Part shown: positions 25,891 to 34,786 of the stretch, one piece after another
Position numbering within the stretch: the stretch's first letter is position 1
Layout of the letters: every line of letters starts with the position of its first letter
DNA from: UBA3305 sp002373555
Lineage (GTDB): Bacteria; Bacillota; Clostridia; Lachnospirales; Lachnospiraceae
Length of the DNA stretch: 53,697 bases
Assembly: GCA_946612455.1 (NCBI GenBank)
Contig: CAMOER010000017.1
Location: 1-53,697 of the forward strand
Direction: 5' to 3'
Notes under the pieces: generated by a model
Databases searched by the model: none
What the model was told of the DNA's origin: nothing
What the model saw: only the letters and a program-made list of their open reading frames with translations
Program-made: the position numbers and the translations under genes

Positions 25891-26888
25891 ACATAAGGGA
25901 AGAGCTTGAAGAACGGGAACTCAGAGACCTGAGCCCGTATGCTGCCCATGCAAAGAACAGTCTCGGAAGAGACGAATATGAACCGCCGTGCGAGATCCGC
26001 ACGGTCTATCAGAGAGACAGGGACAGGATCCTGCATTCCAAGGCGTTCCGGAGACTGAAGCACAAGACGCAGGTCTTTCTGTCTCCTTCGGGCGATCACT
26101 ACAGGACAAGACTCACGCATACGCTGGAGGTCGCACAGATCGCTCGCACGATCTCCAGAGCGCTCCGGCTGAACGAAGACCTGACAGAGGCGATCGCGCT
26201 GGGGCATGATCTGGGCCATACGCCCTTCGGTCATGCGGGTGAAGAGGTGCTGAATCATGTCTGTCCGGACGGATTTTCCCATGTGGAACAGAGCGTCCGT
26301 GTGGTGGAAGTCCTTGAGAAGGACGGCGAAGGGCTGAATCTGACGAAGGAAGTCAGAGACGGGATCCTGAACCACCGCACCAGCGGCAGACCGTCGACGC
26401 TGGAAGGCCAGGCTGTGCGGCTTGCCGACAAGATCGCCTATATCAATCATGATATCGACGATGCGATCCGTGCAGGCCTTCTGACGGAGGAAATGCTGCC
26501 GAGAGAAGCTACGGCCGTGCTCGGACATTCCGTCAGACTGCGGCTTGACACGCTGGTGAAAAGCGTGATCAACAACAGCAGAGGGCAGAACGAACTGGTC
26601 ATGGACCGGGAGGTGTTCGACGCCATGTCCGACCTGCGCAGCTGGATGTTCCGGCATATTTATACCAACAGCCTGGCAAAATCCGAGGATGAGAAGGCAA
26701 AGCGGATGCTGGCCATGCTCTATCATCATTTTCTGGAAAATATTGATACGCTTCCGCAGGAGTATATTCATCTGATCTGGATCAGACATGATACCGAGGA
26801 ACGTGTTGTATGTGACTATGTATCCGGCATGACGGATACCTTTGCGATAGATACTTTCAGGAAACTGTTCGTACCTGTCGGCTGGTAA
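25887..26888 (+). CDS. Deoxyguanosinetriphosphate triphosphohydrolase-like protein (HD domain)
   Basis: The 333-aa HD-superfamily enzyme has metal ligands around H78 (TRLTHTLEVAQ), the H107-D108 pair in LGHDLGHTPFGH and a later Asp in LADKIAYINHDIDD. This is the dGTPase type 2 family, cleaving dNTPs to nucleoside and triphosphate. It overlaps the hydrolase gene by 4 bases and is followed 19 bases later by dnaG, the usual dgt-dnaG arrangement in Clostridia, linking dNTP control with replication. Confidence 0.93.
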   Translation: MNIREELEERELRDLSPYAAHAKNSLGRDEYEPPCEIRTVYQRDRDRILHSKAFRRLKHKTQVFLSPSGDHYRTRLTHTLEVAQIARTISRALRLNEDLTEAIALGHDLGHTPFGHAGEEVLNHVCPDGFSHVEQSVRVVEVLEKDGEGLNLTKEVRDGILNHRTSGRPSTLEGQAVRLADKIAYINHDIDDAIRAGLLTEEMLPREATAVLGHSVRLRLDTLVKSVINNSRGQNELVMDREVFDAMSDLRSWMFRHIYTNSLAKSEDEKAKRMLAMLYHHFLENIDTLPQEYIHLIWIRHDTEERVVCDYVSGMTDTFAIDTFRKLFVPVGW

Positions 26889-26907
26889 GAAAAAGGAGGT
26901 GAGGCGC

Positions 26908-28722
26908 GTGCGCTACAGTGAGGATCTCATACAGGAAATCCGAACCAGAAATGATATCGTATCCGTGATCTCATCCTATGTGAAGCTGACAAAAAAAGGC
27001 GGCGGCTATTTCGGCTGCTGCCCTTTTCATAATGAAAAGACCCCTTCGTTCCATGTCCGCCCGGACAGGCAGACCTACCACTGCTTCGGCTGCGGCGTCG
27101 GCGGAAATGTGATCACATTCATGATGGCATACGAGAATTATTCCTTCCAGGAAGCGCTGAAAGCACTGGCGGAACGCGCAGGCGTCGCGCTGCCGGAGGA
27201 GGAGCCGGATGCGGAGGAGAGAAAACGCACCAGTCTCCGGCAGAGACTTCTGGATGTCAATAAAGATGCGGCGACATTTTATGTGAAGCAGCTCTACTCC
27301 GAAAGAGGGACCCGCGGACGCGAATATTTTGCCGGCCGCCGGCTGTCCAGAGACACCATGATCAAATTCGGATTGGGGTTTGCACCACAGACTTCCAATG
27401 CACTGTATCAGTATCTGAAGGCACAGGGGTATTCGGATGAGCTCATTTCCCAGGCCGGTCTTGCAAAGATCACCGAAAAGCGGATCACGGACCGTTTCTG
27501 GAACCGGGTGATGTTCCCGATCATGGACTCGAACCGGCGCGTGATCGGCTTCGGCGGAAGAGTCATGGGAGACGGAGAACCGAAATATCTGAATTCACCC
27601 GAGACGATGCTCTTTGACAAGAGCCGAAATCTGTATGGCCTGCACCTTGCCAGAAGAAGCAGAGCCGGCTATTTCCTGCTCTGTGAGGGCTATATGGATG
27701 TCATTTCCATGCACCAGGCAGGATTTGACCAGGCCGTGGCATCGCTCGGCACATCGCTGACGGAAGGGCATGCGGCGCTGATCGCGAGATATGTGAATGA
27801 AGTCGTGCTGACCTACGACAGCGACGGTGCGGGCATCAAGGCGGCGATGCGGGCGATCCCGATCCTGAAGGCGGCCGGTGTGAATGTCCGTGTTCTGGAT
27901 CTGAAGCCGTACAAGGATCCGGATGAATTCATAAAAGCGCTCGGCGCGGAAGCATTTCAGGAAAGGATCGATACCGCTGTCAACGGCTTTCTGTTTGAAA
28001 CAGATGTGATCCGGAGCGGATACGATCTCTCGGATCCGGCGGAGAAGACGGCTTTCTACCGGCAGATCGCAGGAAAGCTGACGGAATTCACCGAGGAACT
28101 GGAGCGCGAGAATTATCTGGAATCCGCGGCCGCAAGGCACGGCATACCTGCGGACGGTCTGCGGGATATGGTCCGGCGTGCCGGCTATGATATGCTGCCG
28201 GGTGAGGCGTCCGCTCTGGGCAGAAGGACTGTGTCAGCACGGAAAGCCGCCGGCGGGAACGATAAGAAAAAGACAGGCCTGCGGAGCGCACAGCTCCAGG
28301 TGCTGTATTTCGGCATGCAGAGCCCGGAAGCGGCGGACTGGGTCAGAAGAGAACTGACGCCGGAGGATTTCGCAGGAGAAGACATGTCGGCACTGGCGTC
28401 GGATCTGTTCGGCATGTGGGGAGAACACAGGATGCCGGATCCCGCAGGGCTGATCGACAGATACCAGGAGAATGAGCAGGCAAGAAACGCAGCTGCCGAG
28501 ATCTCCTCAGCTGCATTTCCGGAGGACTACAGCGGACAGGATATTTCAAAACTGATGAAGGAGAACGTCCGGCGCATGAAGAAGGAACGCATCGACAGAC
28601 AGCTGCGCGATCCTTCGGATATAAAAGCCTTTCAGAAAGCGCTGAAGGATGCCGCGCGATTCGAAAAGCCGGACAGCATATCCGATCCTCCGGCTGTTTC
28701 CTGGAACGGAGGAGCGCTATGA
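26908..28722 (+). CDS. dnaG: DNA primase DnaG
   Basis: The 604-aa protein has the N-terminal CHC2 zinc site (C38-x2-H41…C59-x2-C62), the primase core with the Toprim motifs LLCEGYMDVISM and TYDSDGAG, and a C-terminal helicase-binding domain. I chose the second GTG (26908), with AAGGAGG at 26894-26899; an in-frame GTG at 26899 overlaps that site. It makes RNA primers at the replication fork with the replicative helicase. Its stop overlaps trmK (ATGA). The primary sigma gene rpoD, which often follows dnaG in Firmicutes, is absent here. Confidence 0.97.
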   Translation: MRYSEDLIQEIRTRNDIVSVISSYVKLTKKGGGYFGCCPFHNEKTPSFHVRPDRQTYHCFGCGVGGNVITFMMAYENYSFQEALKALAERAGVALPEEEPDAEERKRTSLRQRLLDVNKDAATFYVKQLYSERGTRGREYFAGRRLSRDTMIKFGLGFAPQTSNALYQYLKAQGYSDELISQAGLAKITEKRITDRFWNRVMFPIMDSNRRVIGFGGRVMGDGEPKYLNSPETMLFDKSRNLYGLHLARRSRAGYFLLCEGYMDVISMHQAGFDQAVASLGTSLTEGHAALIARYVNEVVLTYDSDGAGIKAAMRAIPILKAAGVNVRVLDLKPYKDPDEFIKALGAEAFQERIDTAVNGFLFETDVIRSGYDLSDPAEKTAFYRQIAGKLTEFTEELERENYLESAAARHGIPADGLRDMVRRAGYDMLPGEASALGRRTVSARKAAGGNDKKKTGLRSAQLQVLYFGMQSPEAADWVRRELTPEDFAGEDMSALASDLFGMWGEHRMPDPAGLIDRYQENEQARNAAAEISSAAFPEDYSGQDISKLMKENVRRMKKERIDRQLRDPSDIKAFQKALKDAARFEKPDSISDPPAVSWNGGAL

Positions 28723-29423
28723 GCAGCCGACTTTCGCCGAGACTGACCGAGATCATAAGACTATGCGGAAAAGGGCGGGTGATCGCCGATATCGGCTGTG
28801 ACCATGCTTTTGTCTGTATCCGGCTCATAGAAGGGAATGCCTACGGAAAAGCACTGGCAATGGACGTCCGCTCCGGCCCGCTTGCGGCTGCTTCGGCAAA
28901 TATACGGGACGCCGGCCTTTCCGGCAGGATCGAGACCAGGCTCTCGGACGGACTGGAAAAGCTCCGGCCCGGTGAAGCGGATACCGTGCTGATCGCGGGA
29001 ATGGGCGGCGACCTGATCATGCGGATCCTCGAAGCCGGTATGGACCGGCTGCCGCCGGACGTCCGGCTTGTACTCGGACCCCAGTCCCATGTTCCGGAAG
29101 TCAGGGCGTATCTTCTGCAGAACGGATTCCGGATCACGGAGGAAGTGTTCTTAAAGGATGACGGAAAATATTATGCACTGATGATTGCAGGCAGGGGAGA
29201 AGATACCCCTTACTCGGAAGTGGAACTTGCCTTCGGAAGATTCCCGATCCGCCTGCAGGACCCGGTGCTGGATACATGGCTTTCTGACAGATGCGGAAAG
29301 CTTACAGCGATCATTGACAGTCTGAAAAATGTTTCCACACAGCAGTCAGCCGAACGGATCCATGCGCTGACCAGCGAAAAAACACTGGCTGAAGCAGCGC
29401 TTCGGCAGATAAGGAGAGAATGA
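28719..29423 (+). CDS. trmK: tRNA (adenine(22)-N1)-methyltransferase TrmK
   Basis: The 234-aa Rossmann methyltransferase has the SAM-binding motif VIADIGCDHAFVCIRL, then AGMGGDLIMRIL and LGPQSHVPEVR, which identify TrmK (DUF633). It methylates N1 of A22 in tRNA. Its start overlaps dnaG by 4 bases and its stop overlaps the next gene, so it sits inside a coupled operon. Confidence 0.93.
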   Translation: MSSRLSPRLTEIIRLCGKGRVIADIGCDHAFVCIRLIEGNAYGKALAMDVRSGPLAAASANIRDAGLSGRIETRLSDGLEKLRPGEADTVLIAGMGGDLIMRILEAGMDRLPPDVRLVLGPQSHVPEVRAYLLQNGFRITEEVFLKDDGKYYALMIAGRGEDTPYSEVELAFGRFPIRLQDPVLDTWLSDRCGKLTAIIDSLKNVSTQQSAERIHALTSEKTLAEAALRQIRRE

Positions 29424-31078
29424 TGGCTATTGTGAGAACAGGCGGCAAACAGATCAAGGTGAATGAAGGCACATCTCTGAAATTTCTGGCCATGAGCGAA
29501 CAGGCGCAGTACGAAAATGATATCGTGCTCGCCAAGGTGAACGGGAAGCTGAAGGAACTGAGAAAACAGGTGTCCGGCGATTGTGAGGTCACCTTTATTA
29601 CCACGAACGAGACCGTGGGCATGCAGACCTACCGCAGATCGGCGCTGATGGTCATGATGAAGGCGATCTATGACTGCGTCGCGATTGAGGATCTGCAGTC
29701 CGTATACTCGGATTTCTCCGTCAACAACGGCCTGTTCATCATGGTGGACGGCAATGTGACCTGCGACGGGGCATTTGCGGCAAAGATCAGGGAGCGGATG
29801 CAGGAGATCATCGAGGCGGATCTTCCCTTCGAAAAATTCTCGGTGCCGGTTGAAGAAGCGAGAGCCATTTTCCGGAAGCTGAAGATGTTCAAGAAGGACC
29901 GGCTCTTCCGTTACAGGAGACATTCCAAGGTGAATCTGTACTCTCTGGACGGTTTTATGGATTATTTCTACGGCTATATGGTTCCGTCGACCGGCTATAT
30001 AAAGGTATTTGATGTCCTTCCCTATCATGGCGGGCTCATTCTGGCGCTGCCGAAGCGCAGTGCGCCGAAGGTGATCCCGGAGGATTCCGGTCAGGAGAAA
30101 CGCTTCGCGCTCATGATGGATACATCGCAGTGGTGCGACCGGATGGGACTGGCTACCGTCGGCGAGATCAATGACAAGATCGCTGCCGGACTGACCGAGG
30201 ATATGATCCTCGTGGCGGAGGCCAGACAGGAAGCAAAGATCGCCGGGATCGCTTCCATGATCGCGGAGAGAAAGGACGTCAAGTTCGTCATGATCGCGGG
30301 ACCGTCCTCCTCCGGCAAGACCAGCTTTTCCCACAGGCTGTCCATCCAGCTGCGGGCGAACGGTCTGAATCCGCATCCGATCGCCGTGGATGATTATTTT
30401 GTCAACCGGGAGGATACGCCGGTGGACGAAGACGGGAAACTGGATTTTGAAGCGCTGGAATGCGTGGATGTAAAGCTTTTCAACGAAGATATGAAAAAGC
30501 TTCTTGCAGGAGAGCGTGTGGAACTCCCGACGTTCGATTTCGTACAGGGAAGAAGGACGTATGCGGGCAATTATCTCCAGATCGGTCCTTCGGATATCCT
30601 GGTCATCGAAGGCATTCACTGCCTGAACGACAGGCTGTCGGAATCCCTGCCGCCGGAAGCGAAATTCAGGATCTATATCAGTGCGCTTTCCCAGCTGAAT
30701 ATCGATGAGCACAACCGGATCCCGACGACTGACGGCAGACTGGTCCGAAGAATGATCCGGGATGCGAGGACGCGCGGCACTTCCGCCCGGGATACGATCG
30801 CCAGATGGCCTTCGGTCCGCAGAGGCGAGGAACGGAATATCTTCCCGTTCCAGGAGAGTGCGGATGTGATGTTCGACTCCTCCCTGATCTATGAGTTTTC
30901 CGTGCTGAAGCCCTACGCGGAACAGCTGCTGTTCGGGATCCCGGAGGACTGCGAGGAGTATCTGGAAGCGAAGAAGCTTCTGAAATTCTTCGATTATTTC
31001 CTTGCGGTCAGCAGCGATGCGATCCCCGGCAATTCCCTGTTAAAGGAGTTTATCGGCGGAAGCCTGTTTAAGGTCTGA
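29423..31078 (+). CDS. TGS-domain nucleoside kinase (uridine kinase-like)
   Basis: The protein has about 551 aa. The N-terminal part resembles the TGS plus second additional domain of threonyl-tRNA synthetase (VNEGTSLKFLAM … TNETVGMQTYRRSA), but without the aminoacylation core. The C-terminal half is a phosphoribulokinase/uridine-kinase P-loop domain with AGPSSSGKTS near residue 292, VDDYFVNREDTP and EGIHCLNDRLS. This is a common but poorly understood Firmicutes/Bacteroidetes family; the substrate is unproven. I prefer the ATG at 29423, 6 bases after AAGGAG; ATG at 29420 is equally in frame. It is the last gene of the run that begins with the hydrolase. Confidence 0.87.
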   Translation: MAIVRTGGKQIKVNEGTSLKFLAMSEQAQYENDIVLAKVNGKLKELRKQVSGDCEVTFITTNETVGMQTYRRSALMVMMKAIYDCVAIEDLQSVYSDFSVNNGLFIMVDGNVTCDGAFAAKIRERMQEIIEADLPFEKFSVPVEEARAIFRKLKMFKKDRLFRYRRHSKVNLYSLDGFMDYFYGYMVPSTGYIKVFDVLPYHGGLILALPKRSAPKVIPEDSGQEKRFALMMDTSQWCDRMGLATVGEINDKIAAGLTEDMILVAEARQEAKIAGIASMIAERKDVKFVMIAGPSSSGKTSFSHRLSIQLRANGLNPHPIAVDDYFVNREDTPVDEDGKLDFEALECVDVKLFNEDMKKLLAGERVELPTFDFVQGRRTYAGNYLQIGPSDILVIEGIHCLNDRLSESLPPEAKFRIYISALSQLNIDEHNRIPTTDGRLVRRMIRDARTRGTSARDTIARWPSVRRGEERNIFPFQESADVMFDSSLIYEFSVLKPYAEQLLFGIPEDCEEYLEAKKLLKFFDYFLAVSSDAIPGNSLLKEFIGGSLFKV

Positions 31079-31149
31079 ATCCAGGCGTCTTCCCGCGTCC
31101 CGCTGCAGCTGCCCCGGGAAGGCACAATTATGAATACTCTGTGAAGTGA

Positions 31150-31178
31150 TTGATTTCATTCTTTGTTTCTGCTAGAAT
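31150..31178 (+). promoter_or_regulatory. rnpB promoter
   Basis: TTGATT, 17-base spacer, TAGAAT; the RNA would begin about 8-10 bases later. Confidence 0.8.
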
Positions 31179-31186
31179 ACGTAAAT

Positions 31187-31547
31187 GGTCCGAGCAGGAT
31201 GAATGATCGCGGACGCAGATACGCCGGATTCCGGAACGGTCTGCGGATGAGGAAAGTCCGGGCTTCGCAGGGCAGGATGCCGGTTAACGGCCGGTGGAGG
31301 CGACTCCAAGGAAAGTGCAGCAGAAAACATACCGCCGGGGAACCGGTAAGGTTGAAAAGGCAGTGTAAGAGACTACCGCCTGCACGGTAACGCGCAGGGC
31401 ATTGTAAACCCCATTCGAAGCAAGACCAAACAGGGAGCATAAGGCGGCCCGTCTGCTCCCGGGTAGGTCGCTTGAGACTGCCGGCAACGGCAGTTCTAGA
31501 CAGATGATCATTCACGACAGAACCCGGCTTACAGTCCTGCTCGGCCG
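31187..31547 (+). ncRNA. rnpB: RNase P RNA, bacterial class A
   Basis: Conserved P RNA segments are present: the 5' strand GAGGAAAGTCCGGGCT, the central loop sequence GAAAGTGCAGCAGAAA, and the 3' core ACAGAACCCGGCTTACAG. The termini pair: GTCCGAGCAGG near 31190 with CCTGCTCGGCC near 31536. Length about 360 nt. The RNA is the catalytic subunit of RNase P, which removes 5' leaders from tRNA precursors. No rho-independent terminator follows; a protein gene starts about 30 bases downstream. Confidence 0.96.
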
Positions 31548-31578
31548 GCAGATCTTGATTTAATCCAGGAGGACAGAT

Positions 31579-32991
31579 ATGAAAAAGTGGACAGCATTGA
31601 TGATGACGCTGATCATGGTGTGCGCCATGGGCATCTCCGGATGCGGAAGCACCGGTGATGACGGCGCTTCCGCAACGACAGCCGCAGAGACCGCGGCAGA
31701 GACTGAGTCTGCCGGCGAGACCGCAGCTGAGGACGCTGAGACGCAGGCTGCGGCAGAGTCCGCCGCCGGCGAGACCGCGGCAGAAGCAGAAACACAGGCA
31801 GAGCTTCCGCCCGTGGATGATCCCGATTTTTCAATGGGCCTTGATGAAGAAGGCAATCTTACGGACAAGAGCGCAGTGGACTGCGTTACGCTTCCGGATT
31901 ATAAGAATGCCGTTTTCCAGAAGGCGGATGTGGATGTAACAGAGGAAGAGGTACAGACGCAGATCAAATCCATCACTGCTTCTTTTGCCACGACCGAGCA
32001 GGTGAAGGATCGTGAAGTCAAGGACGGTGATACCGTCAACATCGATTATGTCGGCAGCATCGACGGCGTCGAGTTTGAAGGCGGAAGCACCGGCGGAAAC
32101 GGTACGGATGTTACGATCGGCGTGACTTCCTATATTGATGATTTCCTGGAGCAGCTCATCGGACATAAACCCGGCGAGACGATCGATGTCAATGTTACAT
32201 TCCCGGACGAATATCCCCAGAATACAGATCTGCAGGGAAAAGACGCCGTATTTGTAACGACGATCAATTATATTTCCGAAACAGTCGATCCGGAGATCAA
32301 TGACGAGTTCGTGCAGAAGAATCTGAAAGACTCCTTCGGCTATGAATCCGTCGAGGATATGAATGCAAAGATCCGGGCGGATCTGGAGAAGAACAAAGCC
32401 TACAGTGTTGTCTGGAAATGGCTGCTGGAAAAGAGCGAATTCACGGAGCTTCCCGAGGCGCTTGTGACGGCACATCTTGATATATATGAAGCTTATATGA
32501 ATAAGACTGCATATAATTACGGTATGACACTGGCGGATTATCTTTCGCAGGCAGGCATCGCATCTGTCGAGGATATGCGCGAAAACTACAGGACCAATGC
32601 CGAACAGACAGCCAAGCAGTATATCATCACACAGGCGATCTCAGACAATGAAAGTATTTCCGTCACAGAAGATGAGATCAAGGAATTCTTCGGCGAAGAC
32701 CAGTACCAGACGTATATGGATTTCTATGGCCCCGGATACATCAAATTCAATCTGAAGATGTCCAAGGTCTCCGAGGTGATCATGGAGACTGCGACACTTA
32801 CCGATACGGAGCCTGAGACAGCAGCGGCCGGCGAAGAGACAGCGGCAGCCGGAACAGAGACGGAAACTGCGGCGGAAGAGACCACTGCTGCAGCAGAGGA
32901 AACAACGGCAGCAGAGGAAACAACGGCAGCAGAGGAAACAACGGCGGCTGCGGAAACAACGGCGGCTGCGGAAACGACCGCGGCACAGTAA
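31579..32991 (+). CDS. Secreted trigger-factor/FKBP-like peptidyl-prolyl isomerase lipoprotein
   Basis: The 470-aa protein has a lipoprotein signal (lipobox ISGC, Cys22) and an Ala/Glu/Thr-rich linker (to about 75). An FKBP-type domain follows (DGDTVNIDYVGSIDGVEFEGG … IGHKPGETIDVNVTFPDEY), then a trigger-factor-like C-terminal helical domain (to about 415). The tail is a low-complexity repeat of Ala, Glu and Thr encoded by an 18-bp tandem repeat. It looks like trigger factor remodelled for folding at the outer membrane face. AGGAGG precedes the ATG. It lies directly behind rnpB with no promoter that I can see in between. Confidence 0.9.
   Translation: MKKWTALMMTLIMVCAMGISGCGSTGDDGASATTAAETAAETESAGETAAEDAETQAAAESAAGETAAEAETQAELPPVDDPDFSMGLDEEGNLTDKSAVDCVTLPDYKNAVFQKADVDVTEEEVQTQIKSITASFATTEQVKDREVKDGDTVNIDYVGSIDGVEFEGGSTGGNGTDVTIGVTSYIDDFLEQLIGHKPGETIDVNVTFPDEYPQNTDLQGKDAVFVTTINYISETVDPEINDEFVQKNLKDSFGYESVEDMNAKIRADLEKNKAYSVVWKWLLEKSEFTELPEALVTAHLDIYEAYMNKTAYNYGMTLADYLSQAGIASVEDMRENYRTNAEQTAKQYIITQAISDNESISVTEDEIKEFFGEDQYQTYMDFYGPGYIKFNLKMSKVSEVIMETATLTDTEPETAAAGEETAAAGTETETAAEETTAAAEETTAAEETTAAEETTAAAETTAAAETTAAQ
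32890..32979 (+). repeat. Five-copy 18-bp tandem repeat in the PPIase tail
   Basis: Three identical copies of GCAGCAGAGGAAACAACG (32890-32943) are followed by two diverged copies beginning GCGGCTGCGGAAACAACG (32944-32979). Each copy encodes A-A-E-E-T-T or A-A-A-E-T-T. Units of 18 bp keep the frame, so copy number could vary between strains without breaking the gene. Confidence 0.9.
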
Positions 32992-33072
32992 GAAGAGAAC
33001 GGCGGTCGAAGGGACGGTAATTCCCGTATAATATGAAATATATATTTGCGTGAAAGGCGTTGAAGAAAAAGA

Positions 33073-33101
33073 TTGCATAAAATATAGAAAAATGGTATAA
33101 T
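33073..33101 (+). promoter_or_regulatory. Promoter for the BlaI-type repressor gene
   Basis: TTGCAT, 17-base spacer, consensus TATAAT, about 40 bases before the start codon. Confidence 0.78.
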
Positions 33102-33142
33102 CGCCTAAGCCAAAGCGGGGCTGTACAGGAAGGAGCGAGGAC

Positions 33143-33460
33143 ATGACGGATAATGTGAACTTAACGGAATGTGAACAGATCGTCATGAAGGCTGTCTGGG
33201 ATTCAAGGAAAGATGTATCCCTGGTAGAAATCATGGCTATCGTACACGAAAAGTATGGAAGAGAATGGAAGCGGCAAACGGTTTCCACCTTCCTGCTTCA
33301 TCTGATCCAGAAGAATTATCTGTCTTCCTACCGAGTGGGGCGTGTATTCTATTACCATGAGTTAGTCCCTATGGAAGACTACAAAAGGGTAGTGACCAGG
33401 GAGTTCGTTGATTTCTGGTATGATGGATCCATTGAGGATCTTGCTGCCGCAGTTCAGTAA
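33143..33460 (+). CDS. BlaI/MecI/CopY-family transcriptional repressor, orphan
   Basis: The 105-aa winged-helix protein shows the family N-terminus (LTECEQIVMKAVWDS), the recognition-helix region (WKRQTVSTFLLHLIQKNYLS) and the wing with YRVGRVFYYHELV. It is shorter than BlaI (about 125 aa), so the C-terminal dimerisation helix is reduced. Members repress beta-lactamase, copper or other genes, often with a BlaR/MecR partner; no partner or resistance gene is near, so its targets are unknown. A ribosome binding site AGGAGCGAGG precedes the ATG. It has its own promoter and terminator. Confidence 0.88.
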   Translation: MTDNVNLTECEQIVMKAVWDSRKDVSLVEIMAIVHEKYGREWKRQTVSTFLLHLIQKNYLSSYRVGRVFYYHELVPMEDYKRVVTREFVDFWYDGSIEDLAAAVQ

Positions 33461-33476
33461 TATCAGGCAATACCCT

Positions 33477-33502
33477 GACGGGCTTTACGCCCGTCTTTTT
33501 TT
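33477..33502 (+). terminator. Terminator after the BlaI-type gene
   Basis: GACGGGC-TTTAC-GCCCGTC followed by seven T. Confidence 0.9.
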
Positions 33503-33504
33503 AT

Positions 33505-33533
33505 GCCTCCGGATGGAGATCCGGCGGCTTTTT
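33505..33533 (+). terminator. Second hairpin, tandem terminator
   Basis: GCCTCCGGAT-GGAG-ATCCGGCGGC with one mismatch, then TTTTT. It directly follows the first terminator. Confidence 0.6.
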
Positions 33534-33822
33534 CGTCGGCTGGATTTCATCAGGTGAAATATTGAAAAATATTATAAATCAATTGAAACGAAAGAACAGG
33601 CGGAAATATTTTATCTGCAGCCTCCTTCCGGACGCGGCGGATTAACAAAAACAAGAACGTCGAAACAGGGTGCATTTTCATGGCAGAATTCCCGGTCATT
33701 CCTGTCAAAATTCAGTTCATTTTTGATAAGAAGATGCAACGTTTGCCTGGTGTATCACACGTGAAAATTTCACACAGCGGAATTAAAGGCGCATTTTGAT
33801 GGCTTATATACAAGAATGTTTG
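33534..33822. other. AT-rich intergenic stretch upstream of nfnAB
   Basis: No gene is supported here. The stretch is notably AT-rich compared with its surroundings and contains the palindrome at 33761-33773. It may hold regulatory sequence for nfnAB; otherwise nothing recognisable. Confidence 0.4.
33761..33773. promoter_or_regulatory. 13-bp palindrome GTGAAA-A-TTTCAC upstream of nfnAB
   Basis: A perfect 6-1-6 inverted repeat about 50 bases before the nfnA -35 box. It resembles half-sites of the redox repressor Rex (TGTGAA…TTCACA), but the spacing is one base short of that consensus. A regulator cannot be assigned. Confidence 0.3.
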
Positions 33823-33851
33823 TTGCAAATATAAATATGTTTTGGTATTAT
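33823..33851 (+). promoter_or_regulatory. nfnAB promoter
   Basis: TTGCAA, 17-base spacer, TATTAT; the leader to nfnA would be about 80 nt. Confidence 0.7.
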
Positions 33852-33935
33852 AGCACACGGAATCTGAAGATCAGATTTCTCCTTGGCCGGCACTGCCGGC
33901 AATAATACCGCAAAGCGGAAAACAGGAAAGGGCAG

Positions 33936-34784
33936 ATGGATATGTACAGGATCCTGAAGAAAGAATGTCTTAATCCCACAGTTACACTGATGGATATCGA
34001 GGCTCCCCTTATCGCAAAGAAGGCAAAGCCCGGTCAGTTTATCATCCTGCGTGTGGATGATGAAGGAGAGCGTATCCCGCTCACGATCGCAGGCACGGAT
34101 AAGGAGACCGGCGCTGTTACCATCATCTTCCAGATCGTGGGAGCAACTACCGAACTTCTGAACCACAAGGAAGAGGGTGAGTCCATTACAGATTTCGTAG
34201 GACCGCTCGGACGTCCCACGGAGACCGAAGGTCTGAAGAAAGTCGCTGTTGTCGGCGGCGGCGTTGGCTGCGCCATCGCACTTCCGATCGCGAGAGCACT
34301 TCACGCACAGGGAACGGAAGTCCATTCGATCGTCGGCTTCAGAACCAAAGATCTTGTGATCCTTGAGAAGGAATTTGAGGCTTGCAGCGACAAGATGGTC
34401 ATGATGACCGATGACGGAAGCTACGGCACCAAGGGTCTTGTAACGAACGCACTGGAAGATCTCATCAATGCCGGAAACGAGTATGATGAAGTCATCGCGA
34501 TCGGGCCGATGATCATGATGAAGTTCGTATGTCTGCTGACCAAGAAATATAATGTGAAGACCGTGATCTCCATGAACCCCATCATGGTAGACGGAACGGG
34601 AATGTGCGGCGGCTGCCGTCTGCTCGTCGGCGGCGAGACCAAGTTCGCCTGCGTTGACGGCCCTGACTTCGACGGACATCTGGTCGATTTTGATTCCGCC
34701 ATGAGCCGCAGCATCATCTACAAGCCTTTTGAGGTGGCAGATCATGAGAAAGTCTGCAATCTGTTCAAGAAGGAGGAAGCCTGA
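33936..34784 (+). CDS. nfnA: NADH-dependent ferredoxin:NADP+ oxidoreductase subunit A
   Basis: The 282-aa FAD/NAD(P)-binding protein belongs to the ferredoxin-NADP reductase superfamily, with VVGGGVGCAIALPIA for nucleotide binding and a C-terminal [2Fe-2S] site at C224, C227 and C239 (GMCGGC … FAC). With NfnB it couples NADH and reduced ferredoxin oxidation to NADP+ reduction by electron bifurcation in anaerobes. ATG at 33936 and 33942 are both plausible after AGGAAAGGG; family members tend to start at the second (MYRIL). nfnB follows after 2 bases. Codon use (CCC, CGT, CTT) suggests high expression. Confidence 0.93.
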   Translation: MDMYRILKKECLNPTVTLMDIEAPLIAKKAKPGQFIILRVDDEGERIPLTIAGTDKETGAVTIIFQIVGATTELLNHKEEGESITDFVGPLGRPTETEGLKKVAVVGGGVGCAIALPIARALHAQGTEVHSIVGFRTKDLVILEKEFEACSDKMVMMTDDGSYGTKGLVTNALEDLINAGNEYDEVIAIGPMIMMKFVCLLTKKYNVKTVISMNPIMVDGTGMCGGCRLLVGGETKFACVDGPDFDGHLVDFDSAMSRSIIYKPFEVADHEKVCNLFKKEEA

Positions 34785-34786
34785 TC

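Noticed and set aside
33540..33600. CodY-like AT-rich sites upstream of nfnAB
   Set aside because: The candidate sequences lack the central CWG and have five or more mismatches to the consensus.
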